Shown here piece by piece: positions 1-5,536 of a stretch of 6,464 nucleotides of DNA. This DNA is from Actinomycetota bacterium. GTDB lineage: Bacteria > Actinomycetota > Actinomycetes > Streptosporangiales > Streptosporangiaceae. The stretch is taken from assembly GCA_003161205.1 (NCBI GenBank), contig PMOU01000617.1:3481-9944 (forward strand), read 5' to 3'. The notes beneath the pieces are model-generated. The model ran no database searches, was not told where the DNA came from, and saw nothing but the letters and a program-made list of their open reading frames with translations. Each line of letters starts with the position of its first letter. Position 1 is the first letter of the stretch. The position numbers were made by a program, and so were the translations under genes.

Positions 1-1521
1 AACCCGTACGTGGCGACCGGCGACGCCTACGGCATGGGCGCGACGGGGCTCATCTACGAGCCGCTGATCGAGTTCGACCTGGCCGCGCCGCCCAAGTACT
101 ACCCGTGGCTGGCCACGTCCTACGCGTGGTCCAACGGCGGCAAGACGATCTCCTTCACGATCCGCCAGGGCGTGAAGTGGAGCAACGGCACGGCGTTCAC
201 GCCCGCGGACGTGGCCTTCACCTTCAACCTGGTGAAGAAGTACGCGGCGATCAACCTCGACGGCCTGACCATCTCCAGCGTGACCACGTCCGGCAACACC
301 GTCACGCTCACGTTCCCGACGGCCCAGTACACCAACCTGTCGGAGATCGCGGGCACCGCGATCGTGCCGCAGTCGATCTGGAGCAAGGTCGGCAACCCGG
401 CGACCTACCCGGACGCCAACCCGGTCGGCACCGGACCTTACGTGCTGGGCAGCTTCACGCCGCAGGGCTTCACGATGACCAAGAACCCGAGCTACTGGCA
501 GGCGGCGAGCGTCAAGGTCCCGAAGGTCTACTTCCCGGTCTACACCTCCAACACCGGGGCGCTCAGCGCGTTGTTCTCCGGGCAGATCGACTGGACCGGG
601 AACTTCATCCCCGGCCTGCAGAAGAGCTTCGTCAGCACCTCCCCTAACACCCACCACTACTGGGAAGCCCCGGGCGGCACCAATAGCCTCATGCCGAACC
701 TGAACAAGTGGCCGACCAACCAGCTGGCTGTCCGGCAGGCCATCAGCCTGGCCATCAACCGCACCGTCATCGCCTCCGAGGGCGAGGCCGGCCTGGAGGA
801 CCCGGTCCTCAACGCCACCGGCCTGACGCTGCCGACCTTCAGTGCCTGGAGTGCCCCGGTCGCCTCGATGACGGTCTCGGCCACGGCCAACGCGGCTGCG
901 GCCAAGGCGGTGCTGAAGAACGCTGGCTACACCCTGGGCAGCAACGGTTTCTTCTCCAAGGGCGGCCAGGAGGTCACGCTCAGCATCACCGACCCGTCCG
1001 CTTACACGGACTACGCCCAGGACGACGCCATCGTCGCGCAGGAACTGCGGGCGGCCGGCATCAACGCCACGTTCGTCGGCCAGTCAGTGGACGCCTGGAA
1101 CACCGATATCGCCGACGGTGACTTCCAGCTGACCTCGCACTGGTCGACCGACGGGCTCACCCCATTCCAGATGTACAACAACTGGCTGAACAGTTCGCTC
1201 GCGACCGGCTCGACCGCGACCGGCGACTACGAACGGCTGAACGACCCCACCATCAACGCCGAGCTGGCCACGGTGGCCGGGGCGGCGACGACCGCGGCCC
1301 AGACCACCGCACTTGTCCCGATCGAGAAGTTCGTGGCCTCGGACCTGCCGATCATCCCCACCACGACCGCGTCGGAATGGTTCGAGTACAACTCACAGGA
1401 CTATGCCGGCTGGCCAACCCAGCAAAACCCCTACGAGACCGGCCAGCCCTCCGGGACGAATAACGGTCCTGGCTCGGGTACTGACGAAGTTGTGCTCCTG
1501 CACCTGACTCCGCAGGGCTAA
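1..1521 (+). CDS. ABC transporter substrate-binding protein, family 5 (peptide/oligosaccharide type), 5' partial
   Basis: Extracytoplasmic ligand-binding subunit of a DppA/OppA-type (SBP_bac_5) importer. The frame is open from base 1, so the start, signal peptide and probably several dozen N-terminal residues lie outside; 506 residues are visible. Family landmarks: GLIYEPLIEFD (window residues ~17-27); a GVKWSNGTAFTPADVAFTF block (~57-75), matching the usual 'G.KWSDG.P.TA.DV.F' signature; NPVGTGPY (~140-147), the conserved glycine-rich turn; and a C-terminal GWPTQQNPYE ... VLLHLTP tail. As I recall, that tail resembles members that bind oligosaccharides (cellobiose or beta-glucoside type) more than plain dipeptide binders, so peptide specificity should not be assumed. 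The TAA stop is 25 bp before a strong terminator, so this is the last gene of its transcript. Any partner permeases and ATPases must be upstream or elsewhere. The family call is firm; the ligand is unknown. Confidence 0.93.
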   Translation, partial: NPYVATGDAYGMGATGLIYEPLIEFDLAAPPKYYPWLATSYAWSNGGKTISFTIRQGVKWSNGTAFTPADVAFTFNLVKKYAAINLDGLTISSVTTSGNTVTLTFPTAQYTNLSEIAGTAIVPQSIWSKVGNPATYPDANPVGTGPYVLGSFTPQGFTMTKNPSYWQAASVKVPKVYFPVYTSNTGALSALFSGQIDWTGNFIPGLQKSFVSTSPNTHHYWEAPGGTNSLMPNLNKWPTNQLAVRQAISLAINRTVIASEGEAGLEDPVLNATGLTLPTFSAWSAPVASMTVSATANAAAAKAVLKNAGYTLGSNGFFSKGGQEVTLSITDPSAYTDYAQDDAIVAQELRAAGINATFVGQSVDAWNTDIADGDFQLTSHWSTDGLTPFQMYNNWLNSSLATGSTATGDYERLNDPTINAELATVAGAATTAAQTTALVPIEKFVASDLPIIPTTTASEWFEYNSQDYAGWPTQQNPYETGQPSGTNNGPGSGTDEVVLLHLTPQG

Positions 1522-1546
1522 GCTCGTTGGTGCGGCACTAAAAGCT

Positions 1547-1583
1547 GGCCCGCCCCCGGTAACCCCCCCACCGGGGGCGGGCC
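1547..1583 (+). terminator. Strong rho-independent-type terminator after the binding-protein gene
   Basis: A perfect 14-bp inverted repeat: GGCCCGCCCCCGGT (1547-1560) pairs with ACCGGGGGCGGGCC (1570-1583) around a 9-nt C-rich loop. A pyrimidine tract, TCTCTCT, follows on the plus strand. On the minus strand the hairpin is followed by AGCTTTTAG, so it could stop transcription from both sides. It begins 25 bp after the TAA of the binding-protein gene. The tail is not pure T, but this is common in GC-rich actinomycetes, where the stem does most of the work. Confidence 0.88.
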
Positions 1584-1700
1584 TCTCTCTGCCAAGGAAG
1601 CATCGCCGGCAAGGAAGCGCGCCCGGCCGCGCATCGCGTTCAGCACTCTGGCCTTCCCCGATGTCACCTTGACCTTAGCCGCCTCGCTCGGACGCCGCTG

Positions 1701-1889
1701 GGCTACGCCGGCATCAAGGCCTACGGCCTGCTCCGGCCCTACCTGGTCTACCTTCAGGCCGGGCGCTACCGCGGTTTCAGCGGCCCGGCAGGCTTCACGC
1801 GGGCCCCCCAGGCTCTTACATTGATCCTGAACGAGACTGGCGATCTCCTGACGGTAACAACGGCCAGCTTCCCGCGGTTTGCGCGCACC
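1701..1889 (+). pseudogene. Possible remnant of an ornithine cyclodeaminase/mu-crystallin-like gene
   Basis: Frame 3 reads LGYAGIKAYG (from ~1698) and, after about 25 unclear residues, ALTLILNETGDLLTV followed by ...FPRFART. This order recalls the family's 'GYAGLKAYT ... VLLFDAETGELLAVIEAD.LG.IRTGA' region, where a substrate-pocket lysine is followed by the strand entering the NAD-binding domain. The match is from memory and is weak. There is no start codon with a ribosome-binding site, no N-terminus and no Rossmann domain; the frame then runs straight into transketolase sequence. The preceding 1584-1700 shows no recognisable gene, only a short AAGGAAGC direct repeat (1594 and 1611). It could also be noise in an open GC-rich frame. 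Confidence 0.3.
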
Positions 1890-2126
1890 CTGGTCCAGGC
1901 CATGGCCGACCTGGACGGCATCGCCCACATGCGGACCACCCGCGGCGCCTATCCGGTGCTCTACGACGCCACCGCGACCTTCACGGTCGGCGGGTCCAAG
2001 GTGCTGCGCGAGTCCGGGGATGACCAGTTGACCCTGATCGGCGCCGGGCCGACCGAGCTGGTCGTGGCCCACCTCGCCGTTCGCGAACTGCCCGGATCCG
2101 GCACGAGCGCGGAGCTGCTCGGCTAG
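1884..2126 (+). pseudogene. Transketolase C-terminal remnant with internal deletion
   Basis: The frame encodes LVQAMADLDGIAHMRTTRG, then AYPVLYDATATFTVGGSKVL, then DDQLTLIGAG. This is the end of the pyrimidine-binding domain of the two-domain transketolase type (compare human TKT ...FIRTSRPENAIIY... and KSKDDQVTVIGAGVT). Directly after IGAGPT, at about 2055, the reading jumps to ELVVAHLAVRELPGSGTSAELLG and a TAG. That is the far C-terminus (human ...VTHLAVNRVPRSGKPAELL...). About 70 residues of the C-terminal domain are missing in frame, and the last ~20 residues are also lost. Nothing encodes the thiamine-diphosphate-binding N-terminal domain, so no catalytic activity is possible. The open frame can be extended to a TTG at 1821, giving 101 codons, but no ribosome-binding site precedes it. 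I read it as a decayed fragment rather than a small gene; expression as a short orphan protein cannot be excluded. Confidence 0.78.
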
Positions 2127-2152
2127 CCGCCCGTCCGGTCACGCTCCCGCGG

Positions 2153-3043
2153 TCAGGAGCTGCTGCCGACCAGGCCCCAGCGGCGGCGGATGGAGCGGTC
2201 GGCCATGCTGAACAGCGTGTGCACGAGAATGCCGATGATCAGGATCACGATGATGATCGCGGTGGCGCTCTGCATGTCGGCCTGGTCCTGATCGGTGGAC
2301 AGCAGCACGCCCAGGGAGGGCTGGTTGGCGATGATGACGAGCAGCTCGCCGGCCATCAGGCTGCGCCAGGCGAACGCCCAGCCCTGCCTGAGCCCGGCCA
2401 CCAGGGCCGGCAGCGAGGCGGGCAGGATCAGGTGCCGGTAGAGCGCGAACCGGCGCAGTCCCATCGTCGCACCTGCCCGCAGCAGGATCGGGGGGGTGTA
2501 GTCGACGCCCGCGATCAGGCCGTTGGCGATCGACGGGGCCGCCCCGAGGACGATGACGAACAAGATGGCGGTGGTGTTGATCCCGAACAAGATGATCGCG
2601 AACGGGAACCAGGCGATCGACGGCATCGTCTGCAGCCCGGTGATGAGCGAGCCGACGGCCGCTCGCAGCGGCCCGATCCGGGATACCAGGGCGCCGACGA
2701 CCGCGCCGATGACGACCGCGAGACCAAAGCCGATGACTGCCCGTTCGCTCGTGGTGCCGATGGCGTGCCACAGCAGGCCGGCCTTGAGCTGATCTCCCAG
2801 GTTGGCCAGCGTCCCGCCTGGTCCGGGGAAGATCGCCTTTTTCCAGCCGCTGATGTGGATGACTTCCCAGATCGCCAGGACGATGATGATCGCGAGCGCC
2901 TTGGGCCACAGGGACGTCCACGCGCGCTTGGCGAGCGTACGGCCACGCTGGCCGGTGGCCTCGGGTGCCTCCTGGGCCTCGAGCCAGGCTAGCTTCTCCG
3001 CGTAGACCGGTATGGTTTTTGCAATCTGTTCGTCAGCGGGCAT
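2153..3043 (-). CDS. ABC transporter permease, NitT/TauT/SsuC type
   Basis: Inner-membrane channel subunit of the importer (BPD_transp_1 fold), 296 residues, slightly longer than the usual 250-280 because of a hydrophilic N-terminus of about 45 residues. Predicted membrane segments lie near 47-65, 101-121, 130-175 (probably two), 215-237 and 261-280. The cytoplasmic EAA-type loop that docks on the ATPase is at about 190-221, containing GATMGLRRFALYRHLILPA and the G of VAGLRQG. The motif QTMPSIAWFPFAI (138-150) is typical of the SsuC/TauC/NrtB branch. ATG at 3041-3043 is preceded by GAGGAG (3054-3059) with 10-nt spacing and lies inside the end of the ATPase gene (11-nt overlap), which indicates translational coupling. 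It is the last gene of the operon; no clear terminator is seen in the 26 bp separating it from the converging transketolase remnant. The substrate is not readable from the permease. Confidence 0.93.
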   Translation of the reverse strand: MPADEQIAKTIPVYAEKLAWLEAQEAPEATGQRGRTLAKRAWTSLWPKALAIIIVLAIWEVIHISGWKKAIFPGPGGTLANLGDQLKAGLLWHAIGTTSERAVIGFGLAVVIGAVVGALVSRIGPLRAAVGSLITGLQTMPSIAWFPFAIILFGINTTAILFVIVLGAAPSIANGLIAGVDYTPPILLRAGATMGLRRFALYRHLILPASLPALVAGLRQGWAFAWRSLMAGELLVIIANQPSLGVLLSTDQDQADMQSATAIIIVILIIGILVHTLFSMADRSIRRRWGLVGSSS

Positions 3044-3863
3044 CGCGGCTCATCTCCTCACGCAGCCGGTCGGTGATCCGCGTGGCGAGTTCGGCGACCG
3101 GCGCCGAGTCGATCCGGCGTGGGCGCTCGATGTCAACCGGGAATTCATCGATGATCCGGCCGGGGCGGCTGCTCATCACGACCACGCGGTCGCCGAGCCG
3201 GACCGCCTCCTGCACGTTGTGGGTGACGAAAATGACGGTGAACTGCCGGTCGGCGCGGATACGGTCGATCTCGTCGTGCAGCAGGTCCCTGGTCATGGCG
3301 TCCAGAGCACCGAACGGCTCGTCCATCAGCAGCACGTCGGCGTCCTGGGCGAGCGATCGGGCGAGCGCGACCCGCTGCCGCATCCCGCCGGAGAGTTCAT
3401 GCGGCCGCTTCCCGCCGAACTCGCCCAGGTTGACCATCGCGAGCAGCTCCGCGGCCCGCTGGCGGCGCTCGGCCTTGCCGACGCCGTGGGCGCGCAGGGC
3501 CATCTCCACGTTGCCCGCCGCGGTCAGCCACGGGAACAGCGCGGGCTCCTGGAACATGAACGCGATCCCCCGGCTGCCTGCCCCTTCCCCGCCCCCGGTC
3601 GACACCTCACCCGAGGTCGGCTGCTCCAGGCCCGCGACCAGCGCGAGCAAGGTGGACTTGCCACAGCCCGACGCGCCGATCAGGCAGGTGAATTCCCCTG
3701 GCGCGACTTCAAGCGACACCTGATCGAGTGCTTGGACGGCTGAACTGCCGCGCCCGAACACCTTGGAGACGCCCGTCAGCCGGACCGCCCCCGTCGTTGT
3801 TGCCGTTGTTCTTGCCGGAACCCTGCGGTCCGTTACCGCCAAGGAACTCACCTGCCTCACCAT
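3033..3863 (-). CDS. ABC transporter ATP-binding protein, NitT/TauT/SsuB type
   Basis: Cytoplasmic ATPase that drives the importer, 276 residues (the family is usually about 250-270). All nucleotide-binding motifs are intact: Walker A GASGCGKST (63-71), Q-loop Q105 in FMFQEPALFPW, signature LSGGMRQR (157-164), Walker B VLLMDE (177-182), D-loop GALD (185-188) and H-loop His215 in VTHN. 'QEPALFPWLTAAGNV' and 'MTRDLLHDEIDRI' are typical of the SsuB/TauB branch. The first ~25 residues are a Thr/Arg/Ala-rich extension not needed for the fold. The ATG at 3861-3863 lies only 2 nt after the TAG of the upstream binding-protein gene. It is preceded by AGGTGAG (complement of 3873-3879) at 9-nt spacing, inside that gene's last codons, so the two are co-transcribed and probably coupled. 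The family is certain; the substrate is not. Confidence 0.96.
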   Translation of the reverse strand: MVRQVSSLAVTDRRVPARTTATTTGAVRLTGVSKVFGRGSSAVQALDQVSLEVAPGEFTCLIGASGCGKSTLLALVAGLEQPTSGEVSTGGGEGAGSRGIAFMFQEPALFPWLTAAGNVEMALRAHGVGKAERRQRAAELLAMVNLGEFGGKRPHELSGGMRQRVALARSLAQDADVLLMDEPFGALDAMTRDLLHDEIDRIRADRQFTVIFVTHNVQEAVRLGDRVVVMSSRPGRIIDEFPVDIERPRRIDSAPVAELATRITDRLREEMSRDAR

Positions 3864-3865
3864 GC

Positions 3866-4903
3866 CTAGGAACTCACCTGAGATTCACCGGCCGCTGACA
3901 ACGCCTGGTTGAGCGGGGTGAGATCGAAAATGCCAGCCAGGTTGACGGGCTTGAGCAAGCCGAGGGATACGGCTTGTGATGCGTCGGTCGTCAGCGATGA
4001 CGCGTCCGGGTCATCGGTGAAGGTGATCTCCTTGAACGCTGCCGCGACGATGCTCGCGCTGAGCGGCTTGCCGGTGAAGGAGGCCAGCTCCGCATTGGCG
4101 TCGGACTGGGCGGCGGCCGGGCTTGACTTGATGAAGTCGTTGGCCTGGACCTGGGCCTTGATCAGGTCCGCGACCACCGCGGGGTGGGCCGACAGGAAGC
4201 TCTGCGCCACCACAAGCAAGGTGGTCACGCCGGGCTCGCTGTACAGGACCGTGCCGCCGTCCTTGACCATCTCGATGTCGTACGGCGCGGGTTCGGAGGC
4301 GCCGGCGATCTGCCCGGACTTGAACTCAAGGACGGCCGCCGAGTTGGGCGTGGTGGGCTTGATGAAAGCGTCGCCGCCGCCGGTCGTGGTGGTCGTGACC
4401 CCGTTCTGCTTGAGCCAGTAGCGCACCGCGACGTCCTGGGTGTTGCCCAGCGACGGAGTGGCCAGCGTCTTGCCCTTGAGCTGGGAGGCGGACGTGATGC
4501 CCTTGGACACCACGATCGAGGCCCCGCCGGTCGCGGCGCCCGAGACGATCTTGATCGCGCTGCCGGTGGACTTCTGCCAGGCGTTGATGGCCGGGTTCGG
4601 CCCGACGTAAGCGGCGTCGAGCTGGCCGGCCAGCAGGGCCGTGGTCTCCTCGGTCCCGGTGCTGAAGGCGGTGGGCTTCAGCGTTCCCGCGGAGCCGAGA
4701 TCCTTGGTGAAGAAGCCTTCCTTGAGCCCGACCAGGGCCGAAGCGTGCGTGATATTGGTCAGGAAGCCCAGCGTCACCGTCACCGGCGCGCCTCCGCCGG
4801 AACCGGTGCTTGAGCTGGAAGTCGCCGAAATCGATGAGGAAGAAGAGCAGCCCGCCAGCAGGAGGGCCGCGCCGATCATCGCGGCGCCCGTGACACGTCG
4901 CAT
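3866..4903 (-). CDS. Lipoprotein substrate-binding protein, NitT/TauT/SsuA (NMT1-like) family
   Basis: First gene of the importer operon: a ligand-capturing lipoprotein on the outer face of the membrane, 345 residues. The signal peptide begins MRR, then a hydrophobic stretch and lipobox LLAGC, with the lipidated Cys at residue 19. A Ser/Thr/Gly linker (20-38) follows. Mature fold: VTLGFLTNITHASALVGLKEGFF (42-64, first beta-strand and the helix entering the pocket), LLAGQLDAAYVGPNPAINAW (90-109), the hinge region, then QLKGKTLATPSLGNTQD (141-157). The GPNPAIN motif is characteristic of SsuA-like binders. ATG 4901-4903 is the only possible start, since the next in-frame codon upstream is TAG (4904-4906). 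The ribosome-binding site is weak (AGG 6 nt before the ATG). Sulfonate, taurine, nitrate, or a pyrimidine/thiamine precursor are all possible ligands; no enzyme gene nearby decides. Confidence 0.92.
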   Translation of the reverse strand: MRRVTGAAMIGAALLLAGCSSSSSISATSSSSTGSGGGAPVTVTLGFLTNITHASALVGLKEGFFTKDLGSAGTLKPTAFSTGTEETTALLAGQLDAAYVGPNPAINAWQKSTGSAIKIVSGAATGGASIVVSKGITSASQLKGKTLATPSLGNTQDVAVRYWLKQNGVTTTTTGGGDAFIKPTTPNSAAVLEFKSGQIAGASEPAPYDIEMVKDGGTVLYSEPGVTTLLVVAQSFLSAHPAVVADLIKAQVQANDFIKSSPAAAQSDANAELASFTGKPLSASIVAAAFKEITFTDDPDASSLTTDASQAVSLGLLKPVNLAGIFDLTPLNQALSAAGESQVSS

Positions 4904-4923
4904 CTAGTACCTAATTTCTATCG

Positions 4924-4952
4924 TTTATATGGGGAATGGCGCGAGATCACTA
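4924..4952 (-). promoter_or_regulatory. Candidate promoter of the NitT/TauT-type importer operon
   Basis: On the minus strand a TATAAA (complement of 4924-4929) could be a -10 box, with TAGTGA (complement of 4947-4952) 17 nt upstream as a poor -35 (3 of 6 matches to TTGACA). It lies 21 bp before the ATG at 4903, so the untranslated leader would be short. The whole stretch 4904-4975 is distinctly richer in A/T than the surrounding DNA, which supports a promoter here. The exact boxes are uncertain. Confidence 0.4.
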
Positions 4953-5031
4953 TACATGAAGCCGGCAATGTAGGGAATCAGCCGCGGCCGGGCGCGCCGT
5001 AGGCGCACCCGTAAATCAGCTAGGGCCGAAC

Positions 5032-5055
5032 GCGGACGTAATTCCGCATTGCGGA
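5032..5055. repeat. Alternating inverted repeat GCGGA / TCCGC / GCGGA
   Basis: GCGGA (5032-5036), TCCGC (5043-5047) and GCGGA (5051-5055) alternate in orientation. The middle copy can pair with either neighbour, through a 6-nt or a 3-nt loop. The array is about 130-150 bp before the importer operon start and just past the end of the small lipoprotein gene. It could be a regulator site or part of an alternative hairpin. The 5-bp units are short and could arise by chance in GC-rich DNA. Confidence 0.3.
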
Positions 5056-5063
5056 CTATGCCA

Positions 5064-5078
5064 CCCGGCCAGGCCGGG
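5064..5078 (-). terminator. Possible hairpin terminator of the small lipoprotein gene
   Basis: CCCGGCC (5064-5070) and GGCCGGG (5072-5078) are perfect inverted repeats around one base, so the realistic hairpin has a 5-bp stem and a 5-nt loop. It starts 5 bp after the TGA of the lipoprotein gene on the minus strand. No T tract follows, so this is a weak call that rests on position and symmetry only. Confidence 0.35.
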
Positions 5079-5083
5079 CGAAA

Positions 5084-5464
5084 TCAGTTGCCGTCATCGC
5101 TGGAATCCTGCAGCGTAACGCCCGCCACCGCGGGGAACTTGGCCAGGCACTCTTCCAGCCGCGCCACGTCCGCGTCGCTCGCCTTGTTGACCTGATAAGT
5201 CAGCTGCTGAAGGGCATAGGGGGACGTAAGGTTCGACGGGAGCGGCTGCGCGACCACGGCCGGCACCTTGGCGCAGGTGGCGCGCACGACCAGTTTCTGG
5301 GAGACGGGCGTGTTATCGCGGAAGGACACGATGGCCTGCTGCTGCCCCAGGGCCGCGTCGAACTTCGCGCAGCCTGCCACGGCAGTCAATGCCGCGAAGG
5401 TCATTCCCGCACAGATCAGGCGACGGGCCCTGCCGCGGACCACTACGCCGGGTAGTACGCCCAT
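5084..5464 (-). CDS. Small putative lipoprotein of unknown function
   Basis: 126 residues. The N-terminus carries arginines (RGRARR, 10-15), a hydrophobic segment (16-30) and a lipobox-like AVAGC with Cys32, so it is probably exported and lipid-anchored. The mature part is about 95 residues, with only two other cysteines, Cys64 (RATCAKVP) and Cys106 (LEECLAKFP); these could form a disulfide. The segment QLTYQVNKASDADVARLEEC followed by VAGVTLQDS looks like strand-helix-strand of a small alpha/beta domain. I recall similar Cys-paired lipoproteins as conserved hypotheticals in actinomycetes, but cannot name a family. ATG 5462-5464 is the first possible start because an in-frame TAG lies at 5474-5476. 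There is no strong ribosome-binding site. The neighbour on one side is a divergent GH15 gene 72 bp away; on the other, the importer operon starts 180 bp downstream on the same strand. Nothing in the sequence assigns a function. Confidence 0.8.
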   Translation of the reverse strand: MGVLPGVVVRGRARRLICAGMTFAALTAVAGCAKFDAALGQQQAIVSFRDNTPVSQKLVVRATCAKVPAVVAQPLPSNLTSPYALQQLTYQVNKASDADVARLEECLAKFPAVAGVTLQDSSDDGN

Positions 5465-5526
5465 GATGCCAGCCTAACGGCAGCCCGCGCCTAGTACGGT
5501 ATCGGCAGGGCACATCCCATCCCACC

Positions 5527-5532
5527 AGGAGG
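5527..5532 (+). promoter_or_regulatory. Ribosome-binding site that fixes the GH15 TTG start
   Basis: AGGAGG sits 4 nt before the TTG at 5537-5539, a full Shine-Dalgarno core at slightly short spacing. The frame is closed upstream by TAG at 5492-5494, with no ATG, GTG or TTG between. The conserved family N-terminus begins by residue 5, so the TTG start is well supported. Confidence 0.85.
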
Positions 5533-5536
5533 ACAC

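Noticed and set aside
1594..1618. AAGGAAGC repeated at 1594 and 1611
   Set aside because: Two 8-bp copies are too short to call an insertion target duplication or attachment site, and no mobile-element gene is nearby.
1518..2072. Long open frame on the minus strand across the gene-remnant region
   Set aside because: Its translation is compositionally biased (Gly/Arg/Gln/Pro-rich) and matches no family, while the plus strand of the same DNA carries recognisable transketolase sequence.
2219..2992. Long plus-strand frame opposite the permease gene
   Set aside because: It is rich in Asp/Arg/Gly/Gln as expected for the complement of a high-GC membrane-protein gene; the permease on the minus strand is unmistakable.
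2965..3743. Two overlapping plus-strand frames opposite the ATPase gene
   Set aside because: They are Ser/Arg/Pro-rich shadows; the opposite strand carries every ABC ATPase motif.
4184..4813. Plus-strand frame opposite the SsuA-like lipoprotein gene
   Set aside because: Gly/Arg/Asp-rich with no start signal, whereas the minus-strand protein has a signal peptide, a lipobox and family motifs.
5492..5520. TAGTAC at 5492-5497 as a -10 box for the GH15 gene
   Set aside because: No reasonable -35 is present about 17 bp upstream, and the hexamer also contains the in-frame stop that closes the GH15 frame.
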